Shown piece after piece: positions 52,325-60,409 of a stretch of 64,000 bases of DNA (positions are counted from its first letter, which is position 1; each line of letters opens with the position of its first letter). Source of the stretch: Candidatus Tenderia electrophaga (lineage in GTDB: Bacteria > Pseudomonadota > Gammaproteobacteria > Tenderiales > Tenderiaceae); assembly GCA_001447805.1 (NCBI GenBank), contig CP013099.1, forward strand, positions 2,737,181 to 2,801,180. The letters are read 5' to 3'. The notes beneath the pieces are model-generated. The model was not told where the DNA came from, ran no database searches, and saw nothing but the letters and a program-made list of their open reading frames with translations. The position numbers and the translations under genes were made by a program.

Positions 52325-52693
52325 CTAGTCGTTAGGGGGCTTCACCGGATCCAGACCGAGAATGAACTCCGCCAACTGATCCCGTTGCTCCGCCGTGGTG
52401 CGCGGTCCATAGGGCGGCATAGGCACACCGCCGGTGTATTCAGTCCACTTACCCTTACCCCCCTTTTCCATCTGCGCCAAGAGCGTCTTTTTGGCCTCGG
52501 CCTGGTCCTGGTCCTGATAGCGATGCGCGACCCAGGCCCACGCAGGTCCGACCACCTTTTTGTCGACAGCATGACAGGCGGTACACCCCGACTTGGTGGC
52601 TATCTCCGGCATTTCTTGCGCCAATGCTCCATTGGAGCCCAGTGCCGCGATCGCCAGGGCACTTCCCATAAACATACTCTGTGTTAGCTTCAT
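52325..52693 (-). CDS. Periplasmic class I cytochrome c
   Basis: 122 residues. Signal peptide with cleavage after GALAQ (~25), haem-binding CTACH near 37-41 and axial Met in GGVPMPPYGPR near 90, typical of c551/c552-type electron carriers. It likely donates electrons to a terminal oxidase, peroxidase or reductase elsewhere. AGGAGG precedes the ATG. It follows the USP gene on the same strand after 48 bp and may be co-transcribed from the box at 53234. Confidence 0.9.
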   Translation of the reverse strand: MKLTQSMFMGSALAIAALGSNGALAQEMPEIATKSGCTACHAVDKKVVGPAWAWVAHRYQDQDQAEAKKTLLAQMEKGGKGKWTEYTGGVPMPPYGPRTTAEQRDQLAEFILGLDPVKPPND

Positions 52694-52741
52694 TGCATCC
52701 TCCTTATTTATTTGTAGTTACCGGTGATTGCTCACCGCTCC

Positions 52742-53194
52742 TCAGCCAACGCCCCGACGCATCGGCACAATCAACACATCGCAAACCTGCGTCTGGGGCA
52801 GGTGTTCGATGGCCGTGGGCAGCAGCGCCTTCAAGCCGCGCTGTTCGTGTTCGGCCAGCACCACAAGATCGATCTGATGCGCCTGGGCATAGTCGGCAAT
52901 CGCGTGCCACGCCGACTCGGTGGTGAATTTCACCTGTTGATGAGTCGGCTTGAAGCCGACCCGATCGACCTGTTCACGCAAGCGCCGGCGGGCCTCGTCT
53001 TCACGGTACTGCTGCGGATCCGCGTCTTCCGGTGCGATGACCTGATTGGAACGGCGTTCGGGAAAGTTTTCCACGACATGGAGCAGGGTCAGTTGCGCAC
53101 CGAAACACTCATTCAATGCCGCCGCCCGGGCACAGGCCAGGTCGCTGGCGGCGGAAAAGTCGGTGGCACACAAGATGTGTCTATAGCTATGCAT
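52742..53194 (-). CDS. Universal stress protein (UspA family)
   Basis: 150 residues with the USP fold: HILCATDFSAASDLACARAA at the start, LLHVVENFPE near 45, and the final IEHLPQTQVCDVLIVP. The usual ATP-binding G-x2-G-x9-G-S/T pattern is degenerate here, so it may not bind ATP. Three in-frame ATGs exist; the upstream one (53206) falls before the predicted transcription start (~53199), so ATG 53197 or 53194 is used, giving almost no 5' leader. I chose 53194 because family homology begins there. Confidence 0.88.
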   Translation of the reverse strand: MHSYRHILCATDFSAASDLACARAAALNECFGAQLTLLHVVENFPERRSNQVIAPEDADPQQYREDEARRRLREQVDRVGFKPTHQQVKFTTESAWHAIADYAQAHQIDLVVLAEHEQRGLKALLPTAIEHLPQTQVCDVLIVPMRRGVG

Positions 53195-53233
53195 CATGGA
53201 GTCCAAACGTAGCGCCGCCCGGCCGTGGTTTCA

Positions 53234-53247
53234 TTGACAAATATCAA
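53234..53247 (-). promoter_or_regulatory. FNR/FixK-type box (exact core) upstream of USP gene
   Basis: TTGA-CAAATA-TCAA within CATTGA...TCAATG, centred at 53240.5. TACGTT on the minus strand (53211-53206) is 32 bp away. Predicted transcription starts about at the USP start codon. Confidence 0.7.
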
Positions 53248-53295
53248 TGACGCGCGGCTACCGGCGTTTAGGCCGCCCGACCGGTAATGCCGACA

Positions 53296-53309
53296 TTGAC
53301 ATATCTTAA
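53296..53309 (+). promoter_or_regulatory. FNR/FixK-type box (one mismatch) upstream of split ligD operon
   Basis: TTGA-CATATC-TTAA within CATTGA...TTAATG, centred at 53302.5. TAGGCT (53331-53336) is a -10-like hexamer exactly 31 bp downstream; the start codon at 53375 follows 72 bp from the centre. Confidence 0.65.
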
Positions 53310-53374
53310 TGTGTCGTTGTTCCACTCTTGCTAGGCTCAATACAACTCAACGGACGCGTCGTCTCGCCAAGACT

Positions 53375-53971
53375 ATGAACGATAAACTTAAGGGCTATCG
53401 CAGCAAACGCGACTTCAGCAAGACCCAAGAGCCCCAAGGCGGCGATGGACAGAGCGGCGGGCGGCGCTTTGTCATTCAAAAACACGAGGCCTCCAGCCTG
53501 CATTACGATTTTCGTCTGGAATTCGGCGGTGTACTGGTCTCTTGGGCGGTGCCCAAGGGCCTGTCCACCGACCCCGGCGAAAAACGTTTGGCCATCCAAA
53601 CCGAGGACCATCCGCGCGGCTACATCGACTTCGAGGGCGTCATCCCCGCCGGGGAATATGGCGCTGGCACGGTGATGGTCTGGGATACCGGCCACTACAG
53701 GAATCTCAAGGCGCGTAAGGGTCCCGATAGCCAGCGCATGGAAGACGCCTTGAGCGACGGCCTGATTGAGGTCTGGCTGGAGGGTCAGAAGCTCCAGGGG
53801 GGCTATGCCCTGAAGCGCACCCAAGGGGGCAAAAAACCGCGCTGGCTGGTGATCAAGATGGATGACGCGGCGGCCGACGCCCGGCGCAACCCCGTCAGCA
53901 CTGAACCCGACTCGGTCAAGAGCGGGCGCAGCTTGAAGCAGATCGCCGCCGAGGCAGACGAGGATGACTGA
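53375..53971 (+). CDS. LigD 3'-phosphoesterase (PE) domain as a separate protein
   Basis: 198 residues. LigD PE signature: RRFVIQKHEASSLHYDFRLE with the active-site His and Asp (~35-52), SWAVPKGLS, HPRGYIDFEGVIPAGEYGAG and RWLVIKMDD. It trims 3'-phosphate and ribonucleotide ends during end joining. The C-terminus SVKSGRSLKQIAAEADE resembles the linker that joins PE to ligase in fused LigD, suggesting descent from a fusion. No strong ribosome site before ATG 53375. It overlaps the ligase gene by 8 bp. Confidence 0.88.
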   Translation: MNDKLKGYRSKRDFSKTQEPQGGDGQSGGRRFVIQKHEASSLHYDFRLEFGGVLVSWAVPKGLSTDPGEKRLAIQTEDHPRGYIDFEGVIPAGEYGAGTVMVWDTGHYRNLKARKGPDSQRMEDALSDGLIEVWLEGQKLQGGYALKRTQGGKKPRWLVIKMDDAAADARRNPVSTEPDSVKSGRSLKQIAAEADEDD

Positions 53972-54971
53972 CTGGCGCGACCAATTGAGCGCGGCGCAAC
54001 GCCAGGCCCTAACACGAAAGACCATGCCCAAATGGACCGAGCCCATGTTGGCCACCCTCACCGATGCGCGTTTCTCCGCTGACGATTGGATCTTCGAACG
54101 CAAGCTGGACGGCGAACGCTGCCTGGTGTTCCGACGCAAAAGCCGCTTGCATATCCTGTCGCGCAACCGGCAGGACCTCAACGACACCTATCCCGAACTG
54201 GTCCGCGCGCTGTCCCAGGAAGGACCCGAGCACTACATCGTCGACGGCGAGATCGTCGCCTTCGAGGGTAGGCGCACTAGTTTCTCCCGCTTGCAGGGAC
54301 GCATCGGCATCGACGACCCCGACGCGGCGCGCGCCAGCGGCATCAAGGTCTATCTCTATCTCTTTGACCTGCTCTATCTGGACAACGCCGATCTGACGGG
54401 CTTGCCCCTGCGCAGGCGCAAGCAGCTGTTGCGGCGTTGTTTCGACTTCAAGGACCCGTTACGGTTTACCGCCCACCGCAACGAATGCGGCGAAGCCTAC
54501 TATCAGGAGGCCTGCGACAAGGGCTGGGAGGGCTTGATCGCCAAGCGCGCCGACAGCCCCTATGTCCACAGCCGCTCCAAGCACTGGCTGAAGTTCAAGT
54601 GCGTCAAGCGCCAGGAGCTGGTGATCGCCGGCTATACCGACCCCCAAGGCAGTCGCATCGGCTTCGGCGCCCTGTTGCTGGGCTACTATCACCACAAGCA
54701 ACTGCGCTATGCCGGCAAGGTGGGCACCGGCTTCGATGACAAAACCCTGAAACAGTTGGGCGAGACGCTTAAATCTATGCAACAGGATGACTGCCCCTAT
54801 GCCGAGACCCCCAACCAGGCCGGCAAGGACGTACACTGGGTCAAACCCACGCTGGTGGCCGAGATCGGCTTCACCGAATGGACCGCGGATCAGCGCCTGC
54901 GCCATCCGCGCTTTGTGGGATTGCGTCACGACAAGGCCGCCACCCAGGTGGTGCGCGAGACGCCGGAGTAA
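53964..54971 (+). CDS. ATP-dependent DNA ligase (LigD ligase domain)
   Basis: 335 residues. Adenylation motif I is KLDGERC (~50-56, Lys nucleophile), then YIVDGEIVAFEG, YLFDLLYLDNADL, EGLIAKRADSPY and WLKFKC (motif V), followed by an OB domain (LVIAGYTDPQGSRIGFGALL). It matches the ligase domain of LigD, the NHEJ ligase. Stop at 54969-54971; the polymerase domain gene follows after 6 bp in the same frame, separated by that single stop. Confidence 0.92.
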   Translation: MTDWRDQLSAAQRQALTRKTMPKWTEPMLATLTDARFSADDWIFERKLDGERCLVFRRKSRLHILSRNRQDLNDTYPELVRALSQEGPEHYIVDGEIVAFEGRRTSFSRLQGRIGIDDPDAARASGIKVYLYLFDLLYLDNADLTGLPLRRRKQLLRRCFDFKDPLRFTAHRNECGEAYYQEACDKGWEGLIAKRADSPYVHSRSKHWLKFKCVKRQELVIAGYTDPQGSRIGFGALLLGYYHHKQLRYAGKVGTGFDDKTLKQLGETLKSMQQDDCPYAETPNQAGKDVHWVKPTLVAEIGFTEWTADQRLRHPRFVGLRHDKAATQVVRETPE

Positions 54972-54977
54972 GCTGAG

Positions 54978-55895
54978 GTGGCACGCTTCGGTCGCTACAC
55001 GGTGGAACTCTCCAATACCGACAAGGTATTTTTTCCCGACGCCGGGATTAGCAAAGGGGATCTTATCGACTACTACAGCGCGGTGGCCGAGTGGTTGGTG
55101 CCCCATGCCAAGGACCGTCCCCTGACCCTGCACCGCTTTCCCGACGGCATCGACCAAGACGGCTTTTACCAGCAGCAACGCAGCGATTATTTTCCCGATT
55201 GGATCCAAAGCCGCAAGACAGCGCGGGTCGAGGACAGCCACGAGGATGAAAAGGCCGTGGACCACGTGCTGTGCAACAATCAGGCGACCCTGGTCTATCT
55301 CGCCAACCAGGGGGTGATTACCCTGCACGGCTGGCTGTCCCGGGCGCCCCGCCTGACCCGTCCGGATCGCCTCATCTTCGATCTCGATCCGGCGCACAAG
55401 GATTTTGGCACCGTGCGCCGCGCCGCCCGGCAGGTGGCGGCGCTGATGCAGCAGCTAAACCTGACGCCCTATGCCATGACCACCGGCTCGCGCGGCCTGC
55501 ATGTCGTGGCGCCGTTACGGCGCGGGCAGCAGTTCGACGCGGTGCGCGACCTGGCCCAGGCCATGGCCCAGCACCTGGCGCAGCAACACAGTGACGACTT
55601 GACGGTGGAGCAGCGCAAGGACAAACGCCAAGGCCGCATCTATCTGGATGTGATGCGCAACGCCTATGGTCAGACCGCAGTGCTGCCCTATGCGGTGCGC
55701 GCCAAGCCCGGCGCCCCGGTGGCCACGCCGCTGGACCTGGACGAATTGGACGACAGCGGGCTCGATCCTCAGGGCTGGCATATCAAGAACATTCTGCGAC
55801 GTTTGGGTCAAAAGGGCGACCCGTGGGCCGACATTCGCCGTCACGCCGTCAGCATCGAGGGGGTGCGCAAAGCGCTGGACAAGATGCGGGATTGA
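54978..55895 (+). CDS. LigD polymerase/primase (POL) domain as a separate protein
   Basis: 305 residues, archaeo-eukaryotic primase fold of LigD POL: VELSNTDKVFFPDAGISKGD at the start, HRFPDGIDQDGFYQQQ, the metal-binding RLIFDLDPAHKDF (~130, two aspartates), TTGSRGLHVVAPL and RIYLDVMRNAYGQTAVLPYAVRAKPGAPVATPL. It adds nucleotides, preferably ribonucleotides, at broken ends. GTG start with GAG just upstream. PE, Lig, POL is the domain order of Pseudomonas LigD, here as three genes. No Ku gene is visible in the window. Confidence 0.92.
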   Translation: MARFGRYTVELSNTDKVFFPDAGISKGDLIDYYSAVAEWLVPHAKDRPLTLHRFPDGIDQDGFYQQQRSDYFPDWIQSRKTARVEDSHEDEKAVDHVLCNNQATLVYLANQGVITLHGWLSRAPRLTRPDRLIFDLDPAHKDFGTVRRAARQVAALMQQLNLTPYAMTTGSRGLHVVAPLRRGQQFDAVRDLAQAMAQHLAQQHSDDLTVEQRKDKRQGRIYLDVMRNAYGQTAVLPYAVRAKPGAPVATPLDLDELDDSGLDPQGWHIKNILRRLGQKGDPWADIRRHAVSIEGVRKALDKMRD

Positions 55896-55989
55896 GTGGC
55901 CCCAGCCCGCCCCGGCGAGGGGAGGAAAAAACCAGGCGGGTCTAAAGCGCCGTTTCTCCTGCTCCGCAAACCGGGCAGCCGGGTGAAAA

Positions 55990-56003
55990 TTGACCATTGT
56001 CAA
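55990..56003 (+). promoter_or_regulatory. FNR/FixK-type box (exact core) upstream of D-hydroxyacid dehydrogenase
   Basis: TTGA-CCATTG-TCAA within ATTGA...TCAATG, centred at 55996.5. TTGAAT (56026-56031) lies 32 bp downstream as a -10. Confidence 0.72.
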
Positions 56004-56105
56004 TGCCACCTTCCGAGCCAGTTGTTTGAATGTTCCCTGTGCTGCTCAGGCGGTGACTGCGACGCCGGGCCGATGGTGATACATATGAATCACAAGGAAG
56101 ATCCA

Positions 56106-57110
56106 ATGCACATCACTCTGTTTGAGATCGAACAATGGGAATGCCAGGCCTTTGCCCCATTGCAGGAACAGCACCGGCTTGTCTTTGAGGAACACCCCCT
56201 GCGCATGGACAACGCCTCGGACTATGCCGAGACCGAAGTGATCTCGACCTTTCTCTATTCCAAGCTGGATGCCCAGGTGTTGCAGAAACTCCCCCAGCTG
56301 AAGATGATCACCACCCGCTCCACCGGTTTCGATCATATCGACCTGGACTATTGTCGTGAGCATGACATCATGGTGTGCAACGTACCGACCTACGGCGAGA
56401 ACACCGTGGCCGAACACGTATTCGCCCTGCTGCTGGCCATCAGCCATCGGCTAGGCGAATCGGTGGACCGTACCCGCAAGGGCGATTTTACCAATGATGG
56501 TCTGCGCGGCTTCGATCTCATGGGTAAGACCCTGGGGGTCATCGGCAGCGGCAATATCGGCCGCCATGTCATCAAGATCGCCCAGGGATTCGGTATGGAG
56601 GTGGTGGCCTATGACCTGCATCCAGACGAGCAGTTCGCCGCGGAGTGGAACTTTGAATATCTCGCCATGGAGCAACTACTCGGCCGCGCCGACGTGATCA
56701 CCCTGCACGTGCCGGGCAACCAGGCCACTCATCATCTCATCGATCAGGCGGCCTTTGCCGCCATGAAAGACGGCGCGGTGCTGATCAACACCTCGCGCGG
56801 TACGGTAGTGGATGTCAATGCCCTGCTCCACGCCCTGGCCGAGGGCAAGATCAAGGCGGCCGGGCTGGATGTGCTGGCCGAGGAACCAGTGATCCGTGAA
56901 GAGGCCGAGCTGCTGCGCGCGGTATTCTCCCAACGCCATGACCTGAGTGATCTGCTGGCCGACCACATTTTGCTGCATATGAACAACGTCATCATCACGC
57001 CCCACAATGCCTTCAACACCACCGAGGCGGTGCAGCGCATCCTTGATACGACCCGCGACAATATCGCCGCCTATATTCGCGGCGAACCCCGGAATACCGT
57101 ACCCGAATAA
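56106..57110 (+). CDS. D-isomer-specific 2-hydroxyacid dehydrogenase (D-lactate dehydrogenase type)
   Basis: 334 residues. Rossmann motif GVIGSGNIGRHVIKIAQGFG (~145-165) and the catalytic Arg/Glu/His set: NTSRGTVVD, LDVLAEEP and ITPHNAF. Length and the inserted loop (RAVFSQRHDLSDLLADHILL) match fermentative D-lactate dehydrogenases, which reduce pyruvate to D-lactate and reoxidise NADH when respiration is limited. Start chosen at ATG 56106 (AAGGAAG upstream); ATG 56085 is also in frame. The FNR/FixK-type promoter fits an oxygen-limited role. Confidence 0.88.
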   Translation: MHITLFEIEQWECQAFAPLQEQHRLVFEEHPLRMDNASDYAETEVISTFLYSKLDAQVLQKLPQLKMITTRSTGFDHIDLDYCREHDIMVCNVPTYGENTVAEHVFALLLAISHRLGESVDRTRKGDFTNDGLRGFDLMGKTLGVIGSGNIGRHVIKIAQGFGMEVVAYDLHPDEQFAAEWNFEYLAMEQLLGRADVITLHVPGNQATHHLIDQAAFAAMKDGAVLINTSRGTVVDVNALLHALAEGKIKAAGLDVLAEEPVIREEAELLRAVFSQRHDLSDLLADHILLHMNNVIITPHNAFNTTEAVQRILDTTRDNIAAYIRGEPRNTVPE

Positions 57111-57136
57111 TTGCCGACCCCTCGCGCGGCGAATCC

Positions 57137-59800
57137 ATGAGCGAACCCTATCGACAAACGGCCGAGCAGGTCCTGCAGCAACAAGACGTCTCCGCCGCGC
57201 AGGGGCTGTCGTCCCAGCAGATAGAACAGCGACAGCGGGAATACGGGCCCAACCGGCTGCGGCGCGCCGGCACGCGTCCCGCCTGGCGCATCCTGCTGAA
57301 GCAGCTGGAGAGCGTGGTAGTCATATTGTTGATCAGCGCCGCGCTGGCAGCGGCCGCCTTCGCCCGTGTGTTGGAGGCCCTCGCCATCGCTGCCGCGGTA
57401 TTGGTCAACACCGTCATCGGCTTCTTTATGGAGTGGCGCGCCACCCGCGCCATGGAGGCCTTGCAACGCATGGGCAAGATCCAGGCGCGGGTATGTCGCG
57501 AGGGCAAGGTGCAACAGCTGACGGCCGGTGCTCTGGTGCCGGGCGACATCGTGCTGCTGGAGGCCGGCGACATGGTAGCCGCCGACCTGCGCCTGCTGGA
57601 GAGTAACAAACTACAATGCGATGAAGCCGCCCTGACCGGGGAATCGGTGGCGGTCAACAAACAGGTGGAGCCCCTCTCCGGGGACGACATCCCCCTGGGT
57701 GAGCGCAGCAACATGGCGTACAAGGGCACCGCAGTGACCCAGGGCTCGGGCAGCGGGGTGGTGGTGGCCACCGCCATGGACACCGAGCTGGGCCATATCT
57801 CCGAGCTGGTGGAACAGGCCGAGCAGGCCGCCACCCCGCTGGAAAAACGGCTCGATGCCCTGGGGCGGCGCCTGGCCTGGATCACTTTGGCCATCGCCGT
57901 AGTGGTCGCGGGGGTCGGACTGCTGGCGGGCAAGGACTGGCTCATCATGGTGGAGACCGCCATCGCCTTGGCCATCGCCGCGGTACCCGAGGGGCTGCCG
58001 GTGGTCTCCACCCTGGCCCTGGCACGCGGCATGCAACGCATGGCGCGACGTAATGCCGTGGTCAAGCAGCTCTCCGCGGTGGAGACCCTGGGCGCGACCA
58101 GTCTGATCTTCACCGACAAGACCGGCACCCTCACCGAAAACCGCATGCGGCTGCAGCAATTGGCACTGGACACCGGTATCCTGCAGCGCGAAGACGACAC
58201 GTGGTGCCGGGACGACAACCGGGTCGAAGCGAGTCAATGCCCTGCCCTACAGGCCGCCCTGGAGGTGGCCGCGCTGTGTAACAACGCCGCCCTGGATGAA
58301 GATGAGGCGGTGGGCGATCCCACCGAGGTGGCCCTGTTGGAGGCGGCCGCCGGTGCCGGCCTGCAACGCCGAGCATTGCTGGAAGATTACCCCGAGCTGC
58401 GCGAGGTGAGCTTCGATCCGCAGGTGAAGATGATGGCGACCTATCACCGCTGCGATGAGGATGTATGCGTGGCGGTGAAAGGGGCCCCGGAGGCGGTGCT
58501 GCCAGCCTGCACCCACCTGCTCTGCGATGACGGTGAACGCGACTTGGACGACGAACAACGGCGCCAATGGCAACAGCACAGCGAGGAACTGGCCAGCCAG
58601 GGACTGCGCCTACTGGCCCTGGCCCGGAAACGCGTCGCCGAGGAGCAGGCCGAACCCTATGAAAATCTGACCCTGATCGGCCTGGCGGGGCTCTACGACC
58701 CGCCACGGACCGGGATCAAACAGGCCATCGCCGCCTGTCAACATGCCGGTATCCGCGTAGTCATGGGCACCGGGGATCATGCCGCCACCGCCGGCGCCAT
58801 TGCGCGGGAGATCGGGCTGGATGGTCCCGACCGGGTGGTGCAGGCCGCCGAGCTGCCGGCCCTGGAGGCGCCGGATAAGATGGCGGAATCGCGGCGCAGT
58901 GAATTGCTCGACACCTCGGTCTATGCCCGCATCAGTCCGGAACAAAAGCTGGGGTTGATCCGCCTCTATCAACAGGCCGGCTATGTGGTCGGGATGACGG
59001 GCGACGGCGTGAACGACGCCCCGGGCCTGAAGAAGGCCGACATCGGCATCGCCATGGGCCAGCGCGGCACCGAGGTGGCGCGCGAGACCGCCGACATTGT
59101 GCTCAAGGACGACGCCTTCGACACCATCGTCGTCGCCGTCGAACAGGGGCGTAACATTTTCGCCAACATCCGCCGCTTCATCGTCTATCTGTTATCGGGC
59201 AACCTGGGCGAGATCATGGCCATTTCCGCCGCCGCCCTGGTGGCCGCGCCCCTGCCCATGCTGCCCTTGCAGATCCTGTATATCAATTTCATTTCCGATG
59301 TCATGCCGGCACTGGCCCTGGGATTGAGCCGCAGCGAACCCGGCGTCATGGACCAGCCACCTCGCGCCAGTGGCGAACCACTGTTGCTGCGGCGTCACTG
59401 GCTCGCCATCGTCGCCTACGGTGCCTTGATCGCCGCGGCGGTGTTGAGCGCCTTTGCCATCGCCCTGCAAGTACTGGAACTAACAGAGGCCGAGGCGGTG
59501 ACCATCGGTTTTCTTACCTTCGGCTTCGCCCGCCTCTGGCACGTCTTCAATATGCGCAATCCCGCCTCTCCCCTGCTGCTCAACGAGATCAGTCGCAACC
59601 CCTATGTGTGGCTGGCCTTGTTCATCGGTGTCGCATTGTTGCTGGGCGCCGCTTATCTGCCCCTATTGGCCCAGGTATTGACCGTGGTGGCGCCCGACTG
59701 GCGCGGCTGGCTGTTGAGCCTGGGGTTTTCCCTACTGCCGTTAGTGTGGGTTCAGGTGATGAAGGGCCTGCGCCTGGGCTGGGAAAAAGAGGCGACTTGA
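57137..59800 (+). CDS. P2-type cation-transporting ATPase (CtpF/Ca2+-ATPase-like)
   Basis: 887 residues. N-terminal cation ATPase domain, TGES actuator loop (ALTGESVAVNK, ~165), M4 motif AVPEGLPVV (~285), phosphorylation site DKTGTLTEN (~330), nucleotide-binding KGAPEAVLP and hinge GDGVNDAPGLKKADIGIAMG (~620), with about ten membrane segments. PEGLP indicates a P2 pump for Ca2+ or related cations. Length is close to mycobacterial CtpF. It starts 26 bp after the dehydrogenase stop, so both are probably one transcript. Confidence 0.92.
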   Translation: MSEPYRQTAEQVLQQQDVSAAQGLSSQQIEQRQREYGPNRLRRAGTRPAWRILLKQLESVVVILLISAALAAAAFARVLEALAIAAAVLVNTVIGFFMEWRATRAMEALQRMGKIQARVCREGKVQQLTAGALVPGDIVLLEAGDMVAADLRLLESNKLQCDEAALTGESVAVNKQVEPLSGDDIPLGERSNMAYKGTAVTQGSGSGVVVATAMDTELGHISELVEQAEQAATPLEKRLDALGRRLAWITLAIAVVVAGVGLLAGKDWLIMVETAIALAIAAVPEGLPVVSTLALARGMQRMARRNAVVKQLSAVETLGATSLIFTDKTGTLTENRMRLQQLALDTGILQREDDTWCRDDNRVEASQCPALQAALEVAALCNNAALDEDEAVGDPTEVALLEAAAGAGLQRRALLEDYPELREVSFDPQVKMMATYHRCDEDVCVAVKGAPEAVLPACTHLLCDDGERDLDDEQRRQWQQHSEELASQGLRLLALARKRVAEEQAEPYENLTLIGLAGLYDPPRTGIKQAIAACQHAGIRVVMGTGDHAATAGAIAREIGLDGPDRVVQAAELPALEAPDKMAESRRSELLDTSVYARISPEQKLGLIRLYQQAGYVVGMTGDGVNDAPGLKKADIGIAMGQRGTEVARETADIVLKDDAFDTIVVAVEQGRNIFANIRRFIVYLLSGNLGEIMAISAAALVAAPLPMLPLQILYINFISDVMPALALGLSRSEPGVMDQPPRASGEPLLLRRHWLAIVAYGALIAAAVLSAFAIALQVLELTEAEAVTIGFLTFGFARLWHVFNMRNPASPLLLNEISRNPYVWLALFIGVALLLGAAYLPLLAQVLTVVAPDWRGWLLSLGFSLLPLVWVQVMKGLRLGWEKEAT

Positions 59801-59812
59801 ACACCGCGGGAA

Positions 59813-59826
59813 TTGCGAATTTTCAA
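59813..59826 (+). promoter_or_regulatory. FNR/FixK-type box (one mismatch) upstream of DUF2267 gene
   Basis: TTGC-GAATTT-TCAA followed by TG, centred at 59819.5. TATACG (59847-59852) lies 30 bp downstream. The start at 59906 is 86 bp from the centre. Confidence 0.58.
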
Positions 59827-59905
59827 TGCTCCGTTGCGGCACGCCTTATACGCTCAGTCACAACATCGCATGTTGAATCAAGACCACGAACAGGGGGTGA
59901 CTTTA

Positions 59906-60301
59906 ATGGACTTTCACCACTTCATCGGACAGATTCAGGATCGCGCCCAGTTGGGCACCACCCAGGCCGCAGTAAGCGCGACCCACGCCACCCTCACCAC
60001 CCTGGGCGAGCGGCTGACGGAAGGCGAACGGAAGGACTTGGCGGCACAACTGCCGCAGGAGGTGGGCCATTACCTGATCGAGGGTGACAGCGGCCAGACA
60101 TTCGATATAGATGCGTTCTTCAGTCGCATCAGTGCCCGGGAACACAGTGACGTGCAAGACGCCGTTTATCATTCGCGCGTGGTGCTGGAGGTATTGCAGG
60201 AGGCCGTGTCCCCCGGCGAGATTCGCCAGATCAAGGACCAGCTGCCGCCGGAGTTTTACAGCGTCTTCGAGTCGGGCAGCAGCGGCAAGCTCAAGCGCTA
60301 A
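59906..60301 (+). CDS. DUF2267 family protein
   Basis: 131 residues, helical, starting MDFHHFIGQIQDRAQLG and continuing HATLTTLGERLTEGERKDLA and AQLPQEVGHYLIEG, then VLEVLQEAVSPGEIRQIKDQLP, EFYSVFE; these are the DUF2267 repeat features (two similar helical halves). Function unknown; common in stress-associated clusters. ATG 59906 follows AGGGGGTGA; an earlier frame from 59813 lies in the box. Confidence 0.85.
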   Translation: MDFHHFIGQIQDRAQLGTTQAAVSATHATLTTLGERLTEGERKDLAAQLPQEVGHYLIEGDSGQTFDIDAFFSRISAREHSDVQDAVYHSRVVLEVLQEAVSPGEIRQIKDQLPPEFYSVFESGSSGKLKR

Positions 60302-60409
60302 CCCCGTTTGGCGACGCCACTCGCCTCGCCATGGGCGTGGTGGCTTGGCCACTTCCGGCGTCCCGACGGATAAGGACGTCACCTTTTCATTCCCGACGGA
60401 GATTTTCCC

